DNA of 64,000 bases from Pseudomonadaceae bacterium. Its GTDB lineage: Bacteria; Pseudomonadota; Gammaproteobacteria; Pseudomonadales; Azotimanducaceae. The notes beneath the pieces are model-generated. The model saw only the letters and a program-made list of their open reading frames with translations, had not been told where the DNA came from and searched no databases. Both the position numbers and the translations under genes were made by a program. The stretch's first letter is position 1. Each line of letters opens with the position of its first letter. The stretch lies in NCBI GenBank assembly GCA_024743435.1, contig JANSWO010000001.1, forward strand, positions 310,001 through 374,000, read 5' to 3'. Positions 35,648 to 43,960 of the stretch are shown here, in pieces.

Positions 35648-36316
35648 ATGGACTTCTACACAACGGTTGTAGGATTTTTTCAGGAAGGCGGCCCCTTCAT
35701 GTATCCAATCGCCATCGTATTGGCTATTGGTGTGGCTATTTCCCTGGAGCGATTCGTGTATCTCTCCGGCCAAACGATGACGAATCGTCGTGACTTTGAG
35801 CGAATATTGCCGTTGCTGAAGGCGCGCAAGACTCGTGAGTTGGCTGAGCTGACGCGCAAATCGAAGTCTGCCATGAGTCGCATCATGGCCGATGGCCTCA
35901 ATCGCCAGAGCACGTCTCGCCGTCGCACCGATATTGAATACGCGATGGAAGAAGGCCTGCTAGAGATTCTGCCGAATATTGAGCGCAGAACACCCTATCT
36001 CGCAACGTTTGCCAATATCGCAACCCTGTTGGGTCTGCTCGGCACGATTATCGGCCTGATTGCGGCGTTCACCGCGGTCGCTAACGCTGATCCGGCTGAG
36101 AAGGCGACGCTGTTATCCCAGAGTATCTCGATCGCGATGAACACCACCGCGTTTGGCTTGATGGTTGCGATCCCGCTGTTGCTTCTGCATTCACTGCTGC
36201 AGTCACGAACCAGCGCGATCGTTGAGAGCCTCGAGATTGCCTGTGTGAAGTTTCTGAATCTCATGGAGCAACGCGGCGAAGCGCAAGCAGCACCCGCAGC
36301 GGCCAAGACGGCGTAA
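35648..36316 (+). CDS. MotA/TolQ/ExbB proton channel protein
   Basis: A 222-residue inner-membrane protein with three transmembrane helices (about 17-37, 115-142 and 160-187), the second and third being the conserved channel part (NIATLLGLLGTIIGLIAAF; SISIAMNTTAFGLMVAIPLLLLH). Together with ExbD/TolR-type partners it uses the proton gradient to drive a periplasmic protein. Length is normal. Two ExbD-type genes follow at 6 bp and by overlap. This is the motor subunit of the cluster. Confidence 0.93.
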   Translation: MDFYTTVVGFFQEGGPFMYPIAIVLAIGVAISLERFVYLSGQTMTNRRDFERILPLLKARKTRELAELTRKSKSAMSRIMADGLNRQSTSRRRTDIEYAMEEGLLEILPNIERRTPYLATFANIATLLGLLGTIIGLIAAFTAVANADPAEKATLLSQSISIAMNTTAFGLMVAIPLLLLHSLLQSRTSAIVESLEIACVKFLNLMEQRGEAQAAPAAAKTA

Positions 36317-36322
36317 GCAGCT

Positions 36323-36865
36323 ATGGAGCGCATCGCCCGTCGGCGCATGAAAAAGAACACTGACCCAGCGGATCTGGATGTCACGCCGTTCATGAATCTC
36401 ATGATTGTGCTGGTACCGGTATTGCTGCTGTCCATGGTGTTCACCCACACCACGGTGATCGATCTGAATTTCCCCAGTGGCGAATCCGCGGGTGAAATAG
36501 ATCCAGATCAGGTGCATCTGGAAGTCGTGGTTACGGCTGCAGAGCTTCGCGTTGCCGATGGTCGCGGCGGCGTCATCAAAACTGTGCCGATGAAAGACGG
36601 CGCGCATGATTTCGCAACGCTGTCGCTGGTTATGCAAGAGCTGAAGAAGCGCATGCCGGAGAAGCAGGACATCACTATCCTGCTCCAGGAGGCTACCGAC
36701 TATCAGACCCTCGTCAGTGTGATGGATAAAGTTCGTTCCTATCCCGCTGTTCAGGGTTTGGATGTGGTTCACGCGGAGTTGTTTCCGGTTATCTCGCTGG
36801 GAGATGCGCCTGGCGGTGAACCAGTTGCGCTTCTGGCCCAGGAGCTGCCAGGAGGTGCGACGTGA
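36323..36865 (+). CDS. ExbD/TolR-type protein lacking the channel Asp
   Basis: A 180-residue single-pass protein: cytoplasmic tail, one helix (about 24-42) and a periplasmic domain. The conserved DxxVTPxxD entry reads DLDVTPFMNLMIVLVPVLL, with Asn25 where ExbD, TolR and MotB-like stators have a proton-carrying Asp. The rest (HTTVIDLNFPSG, ILLQEATDYQTLVSVMDKV) agrees with the family. Overlaps the second ExbD gene by 4 bp. It may be a non-protonatable partner in a heteromeric stator. Confidence 0.9.
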   Translation: MERIARRRMKKNTDPADLDVTPFMNLMIVLVPVLLLSMVFTHTTVIDLNFPSGESAGEIDPDQVHLEVVVTAAELRVADGRGGVIKTVPMKDGAHDFATLSLVMQELKKRMPEKQDITILLQEATDYQTLVSVMDKVRSYPAVQGLDVVHAELFPVISLGDAPGGEPVALLAQELPGGAT

Positions 36866-37386
36866 GCCGAATGCATCATGGCGCCCGCCGCCAGCACCAA
36901 CAGAAACGAGGCAAATCGGCGGCGCTTAATCTCGTGTCGCTCATGGATATCTTCACCATCCTGGTTTTCTTCCTCATGGTGAATTCCTCGGAAGTGGAAG
37001 TGCTGCAAACCAGCAGCAAGATCAAGCTTCCCGATTCGAGTTCAGAGCAGCGCCCGGAAGAGCGCCTGGTCATCTCGGTCAGCCAGGACGACCTCGTTGT
37101 TCAGGGCCGTCCAGTCGCACAGATTCAGGCGGTACTATCGGATGATGATCCGATCATTGCTGACCTGAAAACCGAGCTGGATTATCAGGCGACCAGAAAG
37201 GGTGAAGTGCCCGAAGGTGGTTTCGAAATCACGATCATGGGCGATCGCGAACTGCCTTATGCGTTATTGAAAGAAATCATGCTGACTTGCCAAACGGCCG
37301 AGTTCGCCAAGATCTCACTGGCCGTCAACAAGATTCAGCCAGCCAGTGACAGCTTGGATGCGGCGCAAACGGTAGCGTCGACATGA
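36862..37386 (+). CDS. ExbD/TolR-type protein with intact channel Asp
   Basis: A 174-residue ExbD-like protein. After a basic cytoplasmic tail (RRQHQQKRGK) the helix reads LNLVSLMDIFTILVFFLMV with Asp29 in the expected place. The periplasmic domain contains LVISVSQDDLVVQGR and ITIMGDRELPYALLKEIM. It overlaps neighbours on both sides by 4 bp. The pairing of one Asp-bearing and one Asn-bearing ExbD next to a single TolQ suggests a mixed 5:1:1 type complex, which is inference. Confidence 0.92.
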   Translation: MSRMHHGARRQHQQKRGKSAALNLVSLMDIFTILVFFLMVNSSEVEVLQTSSKIKLPDSSSEQRPEERLVISVSQDDLVVQGRPVAQIQAVLSDDDPIIADLKTELDYQATRKGEVPEGGFEITIMGDRELPYALLKEIMLTCQTAEFAKISLAVNKIQPASDSLDAAQTVAST

Positions 37387-38318
37387 AAGCGCTGATTCAT
37401 ACCCCGTCATTTGGCATGCCCTGGGATTCCAAGCGTGCCGACAACCAGCGTTTTCGTAGCGCCCTCAGTGTCTGCCTGGCGGTTGTGGTGGCTTTTGGCC
37501 TGGCTATGCCCTGGCTGCCGATGCCTGAGATCGAAAGGGAAGAACTCGAAGAGTTGCCACCCCAGCTCGCGCGAATTCTGTTGGAGAAGGAAGAAGTAAA
37601 GATTCCGCCGCCACCGCCGCCGCAAAAAGTAGAGCCGAAGGAGCAGCCTGAACCGAAGCCTGAGGAGCAGGTCGCGATTGAGGAAACCGTGGTCGAGCCG
37701 CAGCCGACGGTTGCTGATGCTCGCGAGAAGGCGAAAACCTCCGGCTTGCTGCAGTTCTCTGACGCATTTGCTGACATGCGTGAGGCTGTGGACGTGAGTA
37801 AGCTTCAGGATACAGCGGCCATTCAACGCGGTGCCGGTGAATCAGCAACCATCGACAGAAACGTACTGACCTCGACCCATTCAACTCGGAGTGCTGGCGT
37901 TAACGTCGCTGCGCTATCGAGTGATACCGGCGGTGTTGCGCTATCAGGGCGTGAGACAACGAAGGTGGATGCTCCCGCGGGCGCTACCGGAGAGGGCGGC
38001 GTACGCAAGCCCAAGCCGGTTGACTCGCGATCGCGCAGCATCGAAGAGATTCGCCGGGTATTCGATACCAACAAGGGCGCGATCTTTGCGATCTACAATC
38101 GGGCGCTACGCCAGGACCCTGGCCTGATTGGCAAGGTGGTTCTTGAGCTTGTGATCGACCCGAATGGCCGGGTGGTCGATGTTTCAGTTGTCTCGTCCGA
38201 GCTGGGCGACGAAACGGTTGTCGGCAAGATCATCAATCGCGTGCGCTTGTTCGATTTCGGCAAACGTGACGTTCGAACCACCACGATCAGCTATCCGGTG
38301 CACTTCCTGCCGACGTAG
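37383..38318 (+). CDS. TonB-like protein with AgmX/PglI C-terminal domain
   Basis: A 311-residue bitopic protein: cytoplasmic start, one helix (about 26-45), then a Pro/Lys/Glu-rich stretch (IPPPPPPQKVEPKEQPEP) that could span the periplasm, a low-complexity middle and a C-terminal domain of about 90 residues (SIEEIRRVFDTNKGAIFAIYNRALRQDP, GKVVLELVIDPNGRVVDVSVV, TTTISYPVHFLP). That end resembles the AgmX/PglI (GltG/GltJ) domain of Myxococcus gliding proteins and the TonB C-terminus. It overlaps the second ExbD stop by 4 bp. Expected to transmit motor force to the TPR lipoproteins. Last gene of the cluster. Confidence 0.9.
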   Translation: MKALIHTPSFGMPWDSKRADNQRFRSALSVCLAVVVAFGLAMPWLPMPEIEREELEELPPQLARILLEKEEVKIPPPPPPQKVEPKEQPEPKPEEQVAIEETVVEPQPTVADAREKAKTSGLLQFSDAFADMREAVDVSKLQDTAAIQRGAGESATIDRNVLTSTHSTRSAGVNVAALSSDTGGVALSGRETTKVDAPAGATGEGGVRKPKPVDSRSRSIEEIRRVFDTNKGAIFAIYNRALRQDPGLIGKVVLELVIDPNGRVVDVSVVSSELGDETVVGKIINRVRLFDFGKRDVRTTTISYPVHFLPT

Positions 38319-38379
38319 GGGGTTTGCGCGGACTCTTTGTCCGTCTCGCGAGCGTCCGTGCTCGCGGACTCGGTTGCGT

Positions 38380-38594
38380 CCGGCGAATCCGTTCGCCGGC
38401 GGGAACGCACGTCCCTGTGCGTTCGTCATAGCCATGCTTCTTGGGGTGTCGGCATCCCTTCTCAGGCATTGGCTTCGCCAATACCCTGCCAGGGCAACGC
38501 GTTGCCGACTATCGCTGGGAGGCTACCCGGTTGTTTACGCATGCCCTCCCACACCGTCTTCGCGAGACGACGCAACGCGTTGGCGCGGCGATCT
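38380..38594 (+). repeat. 215-bp direct repeat, copy A
   Basis: Matches 39019-39233 with about seven differences by eye. It contains the perfect palindrome GGCAACGCGTTGCC and hairpins CCGGCGAA/TTCGCCGG and GAACGCAC/GTGCGTTC. Copy B lies 639 bp downstream in the same orientation, flanking the tandem array. Confidence 0.9.
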
Positions 38595-38608
38595 TCGAGT
38601 TTTGGTGT

Positions 38609-38980
38609 CTAGACGGATTGCGTTAGCAATCGGTCACCCGGCAGGGCATTCGTGTAACGAATGCTCGAGAGGGCGCGCGACTGATGGATTTCGTTGCTGA
38701 ATGTGCTCCGGGGTTTGGATCTTGCTCTCTACCTAGACCGATTGCGCTGGCAATCGGTCACCCGGCAGGGCATTCGTGTAACGAATGCTCGAGAGGGCGC
38801 GCGGCTGATGGATGTCGTTGCTGAACGTGTTCCGGGGTTTGGATCTTGCTCTCTACCTAGACCGATTGCGCTGGCAATCGGTCACCCGGCAGGGCATTCG
38901 TGTAACGAATGCTCGAGAGGGCGCGCGGCTGATGGATGTCGTTGCTGAATGTGCTCCGGGGTTTGGAACTTGCTCTCTAC
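38609..38980 (+). repeat. Tandem array, three 124-bp units
   Basis: Units at 38609-38732, 38733-38856 and 38857-38980. Each has two hairpins: CCGATTGC/GCAATCGG with a 4-base loop and GCATTCGT/ACGAATGC with a 3-base loop. Units 2 and 3 are nearly identical; unit 1 has slightly more changes. There are no unique spacers, so it is not a CRISPR. Confidence 0.93.
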
Positions 38981-39018
38981 TCACGCTGCGCCCTTCCGGG
39001 GCTTGCGCTCTTTCACGA

Positions 39019-39233
39019 CCGGCGAATCCGTTCGCCGGCGGGAACGCACATCCCTGTGCGTTCGTCATAGCCATGCTTCTTGGGGTGTCGGCATCCCTTC
39101 TCAGGCATTGGCTTCGCTAATACCCTGCCAGGGCAACGCCTCGCCGACAATCGCTGGGAGGCAACCCGGTTGTTTACGCATGCCCTCCCACACCGTCTTC
39201 GCGAGCCGACGCAACGCGTTGGCGCGGCGATCT
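39019..39233 (+). repeat. 215-bp direct repeat, copy B
   Basis: Second copy of the repeat at 38380-38594. Its central palindrome has decayed (GCAACGCCTCGCC), while the flanking hairpins are kept. Its ACCCGGTTGTTTACGCATGC segment recurs inverted near 39303-39328. Confidence 0.9.
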
Positions 39234-39244
39234 CCGTGTTGATG

Positions 39245-39330
39245 GGAGATCACCACGTCGCCGGATGCTGCGCATCTGGCTCCTCGTGATGACCAAGGTA
39301 AGGGAGGGCATGCCTGAACAACCGGGTAGC
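39245..39330 (-). repeat. Inverted relative of the fur-feoA repeat
   Basis: Read on the minus strand, GGCATGCCC, then about 12 bases, then GTCATCACGAGG, CAGATGCG, GCATC and CGTGGTGATCT occur in the same order as at 24668-24732. Spacing agrees closely. This makes the two intergenic regions members of one dispersed family. Confidence 0.75.
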
Positions 39331-39580
39331 GCCCAAACACATGCCCGCATGGATGCGGGTGCCCCGGCGAGCATCGCGAGTAACGACGGCCAAGGATGGC
39401 CGTCGCCGCCAGCGCGAGGACCGCGCTGGTCGTGAAAAGAGTCCGCGGCCATGGAAGGCTGCGAGACGGGTAAAGAGTCCGCCGCCCACCGCTGCAGTCA
39501 GCTCGAAGCGCAGCAAGTACCCAACCTCAGTATCCGCTGCTCAAGGCTACCCATCCGGCGAAGATCACGACGCAGCGCGA

Positions 39581-42500
39581 CTACCGTACGCTGACAAACT
39601 CCTCAGGGTCTTCCTCGTGCTCGATGTGTCCTTTGTATTCCGACACGTCCTCTGCAATGGAGTACAGACACGGCACAAGGATCAGGGTGTTGAATGTGGC
39701 AAACAGCACACCGAACGCCAATGACACAGCCATTGGCACCACGAAAAACACAGCCGGGTCGGTGTTGCTCATGAGCGGCACCAGGCCGACGAAAGTGGTG
39801 ACCGATGTGAGAATGATGGCGCGGAAACGAACAACACCGGATTTGAGGGTCGCCTCGAGCGCGTTGATGCCTTCTTTGCGCTGGCGGTTGATGTAGTCCA
39901 CCAGCACGAGCGAGGCGTTAACAACTACCCCGGACAACGCCACGATGCCGAGCAGTGAGAAGAACACCAGTTCGATACCCATGACGTAGTGGCCAACAAT
40001 CGCGCCCACAGCACCGAACGGGATAACGCTCATAATGACGAGGGGTTGAAGATAGGAGCGTAGCGGGATCGCCAGTAGTGCGTAGATGAGAACGAGAGAG
40101 AGTGCAGAGCCGCGCGCGAGCCCGGTCATGGACTTAGCGCGTTCTTCGGCCTCGCCAGACAGGGAAATGGATACATCCGGGTAGTTCGCTCGAACAGTCG
40201 GCAGCACTTCTTCGTTGAAGCTGCTGATGACTTCTTCCGGCGCGACCAGGCTGCGGTCGACGTCTGCGGTTACCTGCACAATTCGGTGACCGTTTTCGCG
40301 CCTGATCGCGGCATATCCGCGGCCGAGGCTAATTCTCGCCACGCTTTGGAACGGCACTTCCACGCCGGCGGGAGTGCGAATGTACATGTCCTCGAGGTTG
40401 CCGATGGAGCGTCGCTCGGATTTGGGATAGCGAACCATTACTCGAATGTCATCTGGCCCACGCTGAATCCTCTGTGCTTCCACGCCGTAGAAGGCAGCAC
40501 GCACCTGACGCGCTACATCTGCAAGTGTCAGGCCCAGATTTCGAGCCTCGGGAAGCAATGCAATCTTGAGTTCCTGTTTGCCGGCTCTGAATGTGTCTGC
40601 GATATCTCGAACGCCGTCGTAGCGGGAGAGCTCGGAGCGAATGTCGAGCGCGGCACGGGACAGCTCGTCGATATCGCTGCCAGCCAACTCATAGTTGATC
40701 GCAGCCCCTGCGCTGTAAGTGGCCGCGGTAAAGGAAAGGCTTACCGCATCTGGAATCAGGCCGACGGCTTCTCGCCAGGCATCGGTAATGGTTTCAACCT
40801 TCAAGCCGCTTCTCTCTTCCAGGGGCGGCAGCACGATTGCTACTTCGGCGAAATGGCTGCGCCCAGGAGCGAAGCCGAACTCGGGACCACCACGGCCGAT
40901 TGACGTACCGACGCTGACCAGAGTGTTGCGAATCATGTTGCCATCACTCGCCTGGCTGTCGAATTCCTCGCGCAGCGCCGCGATCGCTGCCTCAATCTGT
41001 TTCGCCGCGGCTTCGGTTTCGCTGATCGCTATTCCATTGGGCATTTCCAACGTGGCGTATGCCCGTTCGCCGGATATCTGCGGGAAAAACTGAAACACCA
41101 CGCGCCCGCTGGCGATGAGAGAGATCGCGATGACCAGGACGCCGAGGGCAAGCGCACCCGTGGCGTAGCGCCAGTTGATCGCGAAGCGAAGAATGGGCAG
41201 ATAGACCTCTTCAGCCATTCGGGTGAGCCATCCGGACAGCGCGTCCTGTAACCGATTCCAGCCTTTGGTTGGCCTTGTCCCCCCGGCTTGATGCTTCCGG
41301 TGCGCAAGGTGCGCCGGCAGAATCCACTGGGATTCCACAATCGAGAAAAACAGCGCGATGATCACCACCAGTGAGATCGCCGAGAAGAAATCGTTCATGC
41401 GCCCTTCGACCAACAGCAGCGGCAGAAACGCCGCAACCGTTGTCAGCACGCCGAAGATCACTGGGATCGACACCTCCCAGGTGCCGTCGATCGCAGCCTG
41501 CACGGGCGCTTTGCCCATTTGCTCGTGGCCATAGACTCGCTCGCCAACGACGATCGCATCGTCCACCAGGATGCCAAGTACCAGGATGAAACCCATGAGC
41601 GACATGGTGGAGATTGACAGGTCGAACAGTGGAAAGAATGCCAGGGTGCCTGCCATGGCGATTGGAATGCCTGCAGCAACCCACATCGCGAGGCGAAAGC
41701 GCAAAAACAGAGCCAGGATCACCAGCACGAGTAGCAGACCGGAAAGGGCCGTGCCCATAACGGTATCCAGCCGATTGGTCATCTCCTTGGACTCATCTGA
41801 CCATATCGACAGAGATAGCCCCTCAGGCAGCTTCGAAGCTTTGTAGCGCGCGACGAATGCCGTCACGTCGGTAGCCATCTGAATGATGTCTTCCTTGCCG
41901 ACTCGCCAGACTTTGAGCATTACCGCCGGTTGATTATTGAAGCGTGCGCGTAGATCGCCTTCGGCAAAGTCGTCACGAATGTTGGCGATATCGCTCAGCA
42001 GCACCCGAGTGCCGTCTGGATTGGTAAGAATGACTACGTCGGAAAACTCGGCGCCCACCCGAGCTTGCCCCAAGGCTCGAACCAACACTTCACCGCCATC
42101 GGTGTAGATCGTGCCTCCTGGCATATCGAGAGAGGAGTTTTTGATGATGTTCGCGACTTCGGAGAGACTCAGCCCGTATCTGCGGAGGTTGTACTCGGGG
42201 ATCTCGATGGCAATCTCATAGGGGCGTACGTAGCTGAGTTCGACTTGGGATACGCCGTCGAGCGCGACGATCTCGTCTCGCAGTTTGATGCCGACTTCTT
42301 TGAGTGTCTTTTCGTCCGTATCGCCGTGCAGTGCTACTTGGATAGCGCTGCTGGCGATCGTGACCTTCGAAACGATTGGCCGTTCGGTCTCGGCAGGAAA
42401 AGTACTGATCGCATCAACCCGGCTCTTGATATCGTTTAGAGCGCTGATTTGATCGACGTTGTCGAACAGCAGTACCGTGACGTTGCAGTTGCCTTCGCGA

Positions 42501-42754
42501 GCGGTGGACTGCATATCTTCGATGCCCTCCGCCCCCTCGATTGCTTCTTCGATACGCGTGCAGACACCGTCCTCTGCCTCTTCAGGCGCAGCGCCGAGGT
42601 AGGGGACGCTGATGACCACAGCGCCCGGTTCGATGTTGGGGAATTGCTCTTGGTGAACGCTGACAGCGGCACCGGCGCCGGCCAGAAGCAGCACGATCAT
42701 GAGCAGATTTGCGGCTACCGGGTTGCGGGTAAACCAGGCGATGGCGGTATGCAT
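39581..42754 (-). CDS. RND efflux pump permease (HAE1/AcrB-like)
   Basis: A 1057-residue inner-membrane RND transporter. Repeat structure is normal: N-terminal helix (PVAANLLMIVLLLAGAG), large porter loop, central helix group with GILVDDAIVVGER (the proton-relay Asp pair in helix 4), second porter loop, and C-terminal helix group (SVIPFGAVGAIVGHYVMG ... LSGVVVNASLVLVDYIN). It exports hydrophobic or amphipathic compounds with proton uptake. The adaptor gene lies 66 bp upstream on the same strand. No outer-membrane factor is encoded here. Closest in pattern to the MexK/VexF-like or heavy-substrate HAE1 group. Confidence 0.95.
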   Translation of the reverse strand: MHTAIAWFTRNPVAANLLMIVLLLAGAGAAVSVHQEQFPNIEPGAVVISVPYLGAAPEEAEDGVCTRIEEAIEGAEGIEDMQSTAREGNCNVTVLLFDNVDQISALNDIKSRVDAISTFPAETERPIVSKVTIASSAIQVALHGDTDEKTLKEVGIKLRDEIVALDGVSQVELSYVRPYEIAIEIPEYNLRRYGLSLSEVANIIKNSSLDMPGGTIYTDGGEVLVRALGQARVGAEFSDVVILTNPDGTRVLLSDIANIRDDFAEGDLRARFNNQPAVMLKVWRVGKEDIIQMATDVTAFVARYKASKLPEGLSLSIWSDESKEMTNRLDTVMGTALSGLLLVLVILALFLRFRLAMWVAAGIPIAMAGTLAFFPLFDLSISTMSLMGFILVLGILVDDAIVVGERVYGHEQMGKAPVQAAIDGTWEVSIPVIFGVLTTVAAFLPLLLVEGRMNDFFSAISLVVIIALFFSIVESQWILPAHLAHRKHQAGGTRPTKGWNRLQDALSGWLTRMAEEVYLPILRFAINWRYATGALALGVLVIAISLIASGRVVFQFFPQISGERAYATLEMPNGIAISETEAAAKQIEAAIAALREEFDSQASDGNMIRNTLVSVGTSIGRGGPEFGFAPGRSHFAEVAIVLPPLEERSGLKVETITDAWREAVGLIPDAVSLSFTAATYSAGAAINYELAGSDIDELSRAALDIRSELSRYDGVRDIADTFRAGKQELKIALLPEARNLGLTLADVARQVRAAFYGVEAQRIQRGPDDIRVMVRYPKSERRSIGNLEDMYIRTPAGVEVPFQSVARISLGRGYAAIRRENGHRIVQVTADVDRSLVAPEEVISSFNEEVLPTVRANYPDVSISLSGEAEERAKSMTGLARGSALSLVLIYALLAIPLRSYLQPLVIMSVIPFGAVGAIVGHYVMGIELVFFSLLGIVALSGVVVNASLVLVDYINRQRKEGINALEATLKSGVVRFRAIILTSVTTFVGLVPLMSNTDPAVFFVVPMAVSLAFGVLFATFNTLILVPCLYSIAEDVSEYKGHIEHEEDPEEFVSVR

Positions 42755-42820
42755 GGCTGCTGAGTCCTGGGCCTAATGATTGTTGTTTGCGGTAGAGCGC
42801 GTCCGTGTAAGAGGCGCGGT

Positions 42821-43960
42821 CTAGGCGTCCGCGATGGTCTCAACCCGCATGCCGTCGACAGCGGTTTGCAGGGGAGAAACGCAAACGCGCTCGCCGGCTT
42901 GCAGCCCTGATCGAATCAGCACCTCATCTTTGTGTAAGCGAAGAAGTTTGACGTCGCGGAATTGCAGCCGATTGTCGCTGTCGACAACCAGAACCTGCTC
43001 ACCGTTGCGCAGCGCGGAGCGAGGCAACACGACGACCTCGCGAGCGAGTGCGCCTTCGATGGTTGCCTCGACGAACAAACCGACGGCCAGTGGAATCGCC
43101 TGGCTGGTCGTGTCGACACGTGCGACAACATTGATCATTCGTGAGCGACTGTCGATCTCCGACTCTGTACGGACGATTTTCCCTGTCCACGTCAGGTCCT
43201 GTCCTGCGTAGTAGGCGCTCAACGTAACGTTGGGCTGCATATCCTCGGCAATCTGGCCCTGAACGCCGACGGGTAGCGCGAGGTAGGCGAGCTGGCTGTC
43301 AGCGAGCGGCAAACGCACCTCCACGCTGTCGCTGGCGTAGATGGTGCCGATGTTGGTGCCTCGGCCGATGAACTGGCCCACATCGACGCTTTCGCTACGC
43401 ACCAGGCCATCAAACGGTGCCGTGATTGTCGTTCGATTCAAATCGATCTGGGCCTGACGGAACGCGGCGCGAGCATCATCCAGACTTGCCTCACTGATGC
43501 GTAGAACGCGCAGCGCGTTTTCGAGCTGTGAGCGCGACACGAGTTGACGCGCCTCAAGGCTCAGCAATCGTTGGTGCTCAAATTTAGCGTGCTGTTGTTC
43601 CGCCTCAGCGCGTTTCAGTGCAGCGGATGCTCTGGTCAGGGCACTCTTGGTATCGGTGGCGTCGAGCCGAAGCAGAGGATCGCCTTTGTCGAACGAGCCA
43701 CCAACAACCAGGCTCTCAGACATCCACACGACTCGTCCGGAGACTTCGGGGATGAGATGGCTTTCTTTGCTTGGGCTGACCGATCCTTGGGATTGAACGG
43801 TTAGTCGCAGGGCTTCGGGCGTAACTTCCCGTACTCGGATGGTGGTTGGTAGCGGAACGGGGTTATTGGGCTCCAGAACAGGCGCCGTCGCCATGAGCGT
43901 GGCTGCGCCGAGACCCGCGATGATGATAATCACGATGGCGACGAGGATTTGCTTGATCAC
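42821..43960 (-). CDS. RND efflux periplasmic adaptor
   Basis: A 379-residue membrane-fusion protein with an N-terminal anchor (QILVAIVIIIIAGLGAATLM), lipoyl half-motifs (SHLIPEVSGRVVWMSESLVVGGSF; TTITAPFDGLVRSESVDVGQF), a helical hairpin with QQHAKFEHQRLLSLEARQLVS, and beta-barrel and membrane-proximal domains. It pairs with the pump downstream. Its start overlaps the stop of the FadR-type regulator by 4 bp. Confidence 0.93.
   Translation of the reverse strand: MIKQILVAIVIIIIAGLGAATLMATAPVLEPNNPVPLPTTIRVREVTPEALRLTVQSQGSVSPSKESHLIPEVSGRVVWMSESLVVGGSFDKGDPLLRLDATDTKSALTRASAALKRAEAEQQHAKFEHQRLLSLEARQLVSRSQLENALRVLRISEASLDDARAAFRQAQIDLNRTTITAPFDGLVRSESVDVGQFIGRGTNIGTIYASDSVEVRLPLADSQLAYLALPVGVQGQIAEDMQPNVTLSAYYAGQDLTWTGKIVRTESEIDSRSRMINVVARVDTTSQAIPLAVGLFVEATIEGALAREVVVLPRSALRNGEQVLVVDSDNRLQFRDVKLLRLHKDEVLIRSGLQAGERVCVSPLQTAVDGMRVETIADA

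Larger units (their letters stand above)
38319..39580. other. 1.26-kb palindrome-rich intergenic region
   Basis: Between the TonB-like gene and the RND pump stop codon lies DNA with no credible gene. It contains a 215-bp direct repeat (38380-38594 and 39019-39233), three 124-bp tandem units between them (38609-38980), and many perfect hairpins such as CCGGCGAA/TTCGCCGG, GAACGCAC/GTGCGTTC, CCCGCAT/ATGCGGG and CCAGCGCG/CGCGCTGG. Several 60-120 codon frames occur on both strands but repeat with the DNA, so I regard them as spurious. Confidence 0.85.

Noticed and set aside
38609-38980. CRISPR array.
   Set aside because: The 124-bp units are contiguous and near identical, with no variable spacers, and there are no cas genes.
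38337-39340. Several reading frames of 60-100 codons with near-identical proteins on the plus strand and others on the minus strand.
   Set aside because: They follow the 215-bp and 124-bp DNA repeats, appear in different frames over the same hairpins, and have no plausible start or family. The repeated protein similarity is a by-product of repeated DNA.
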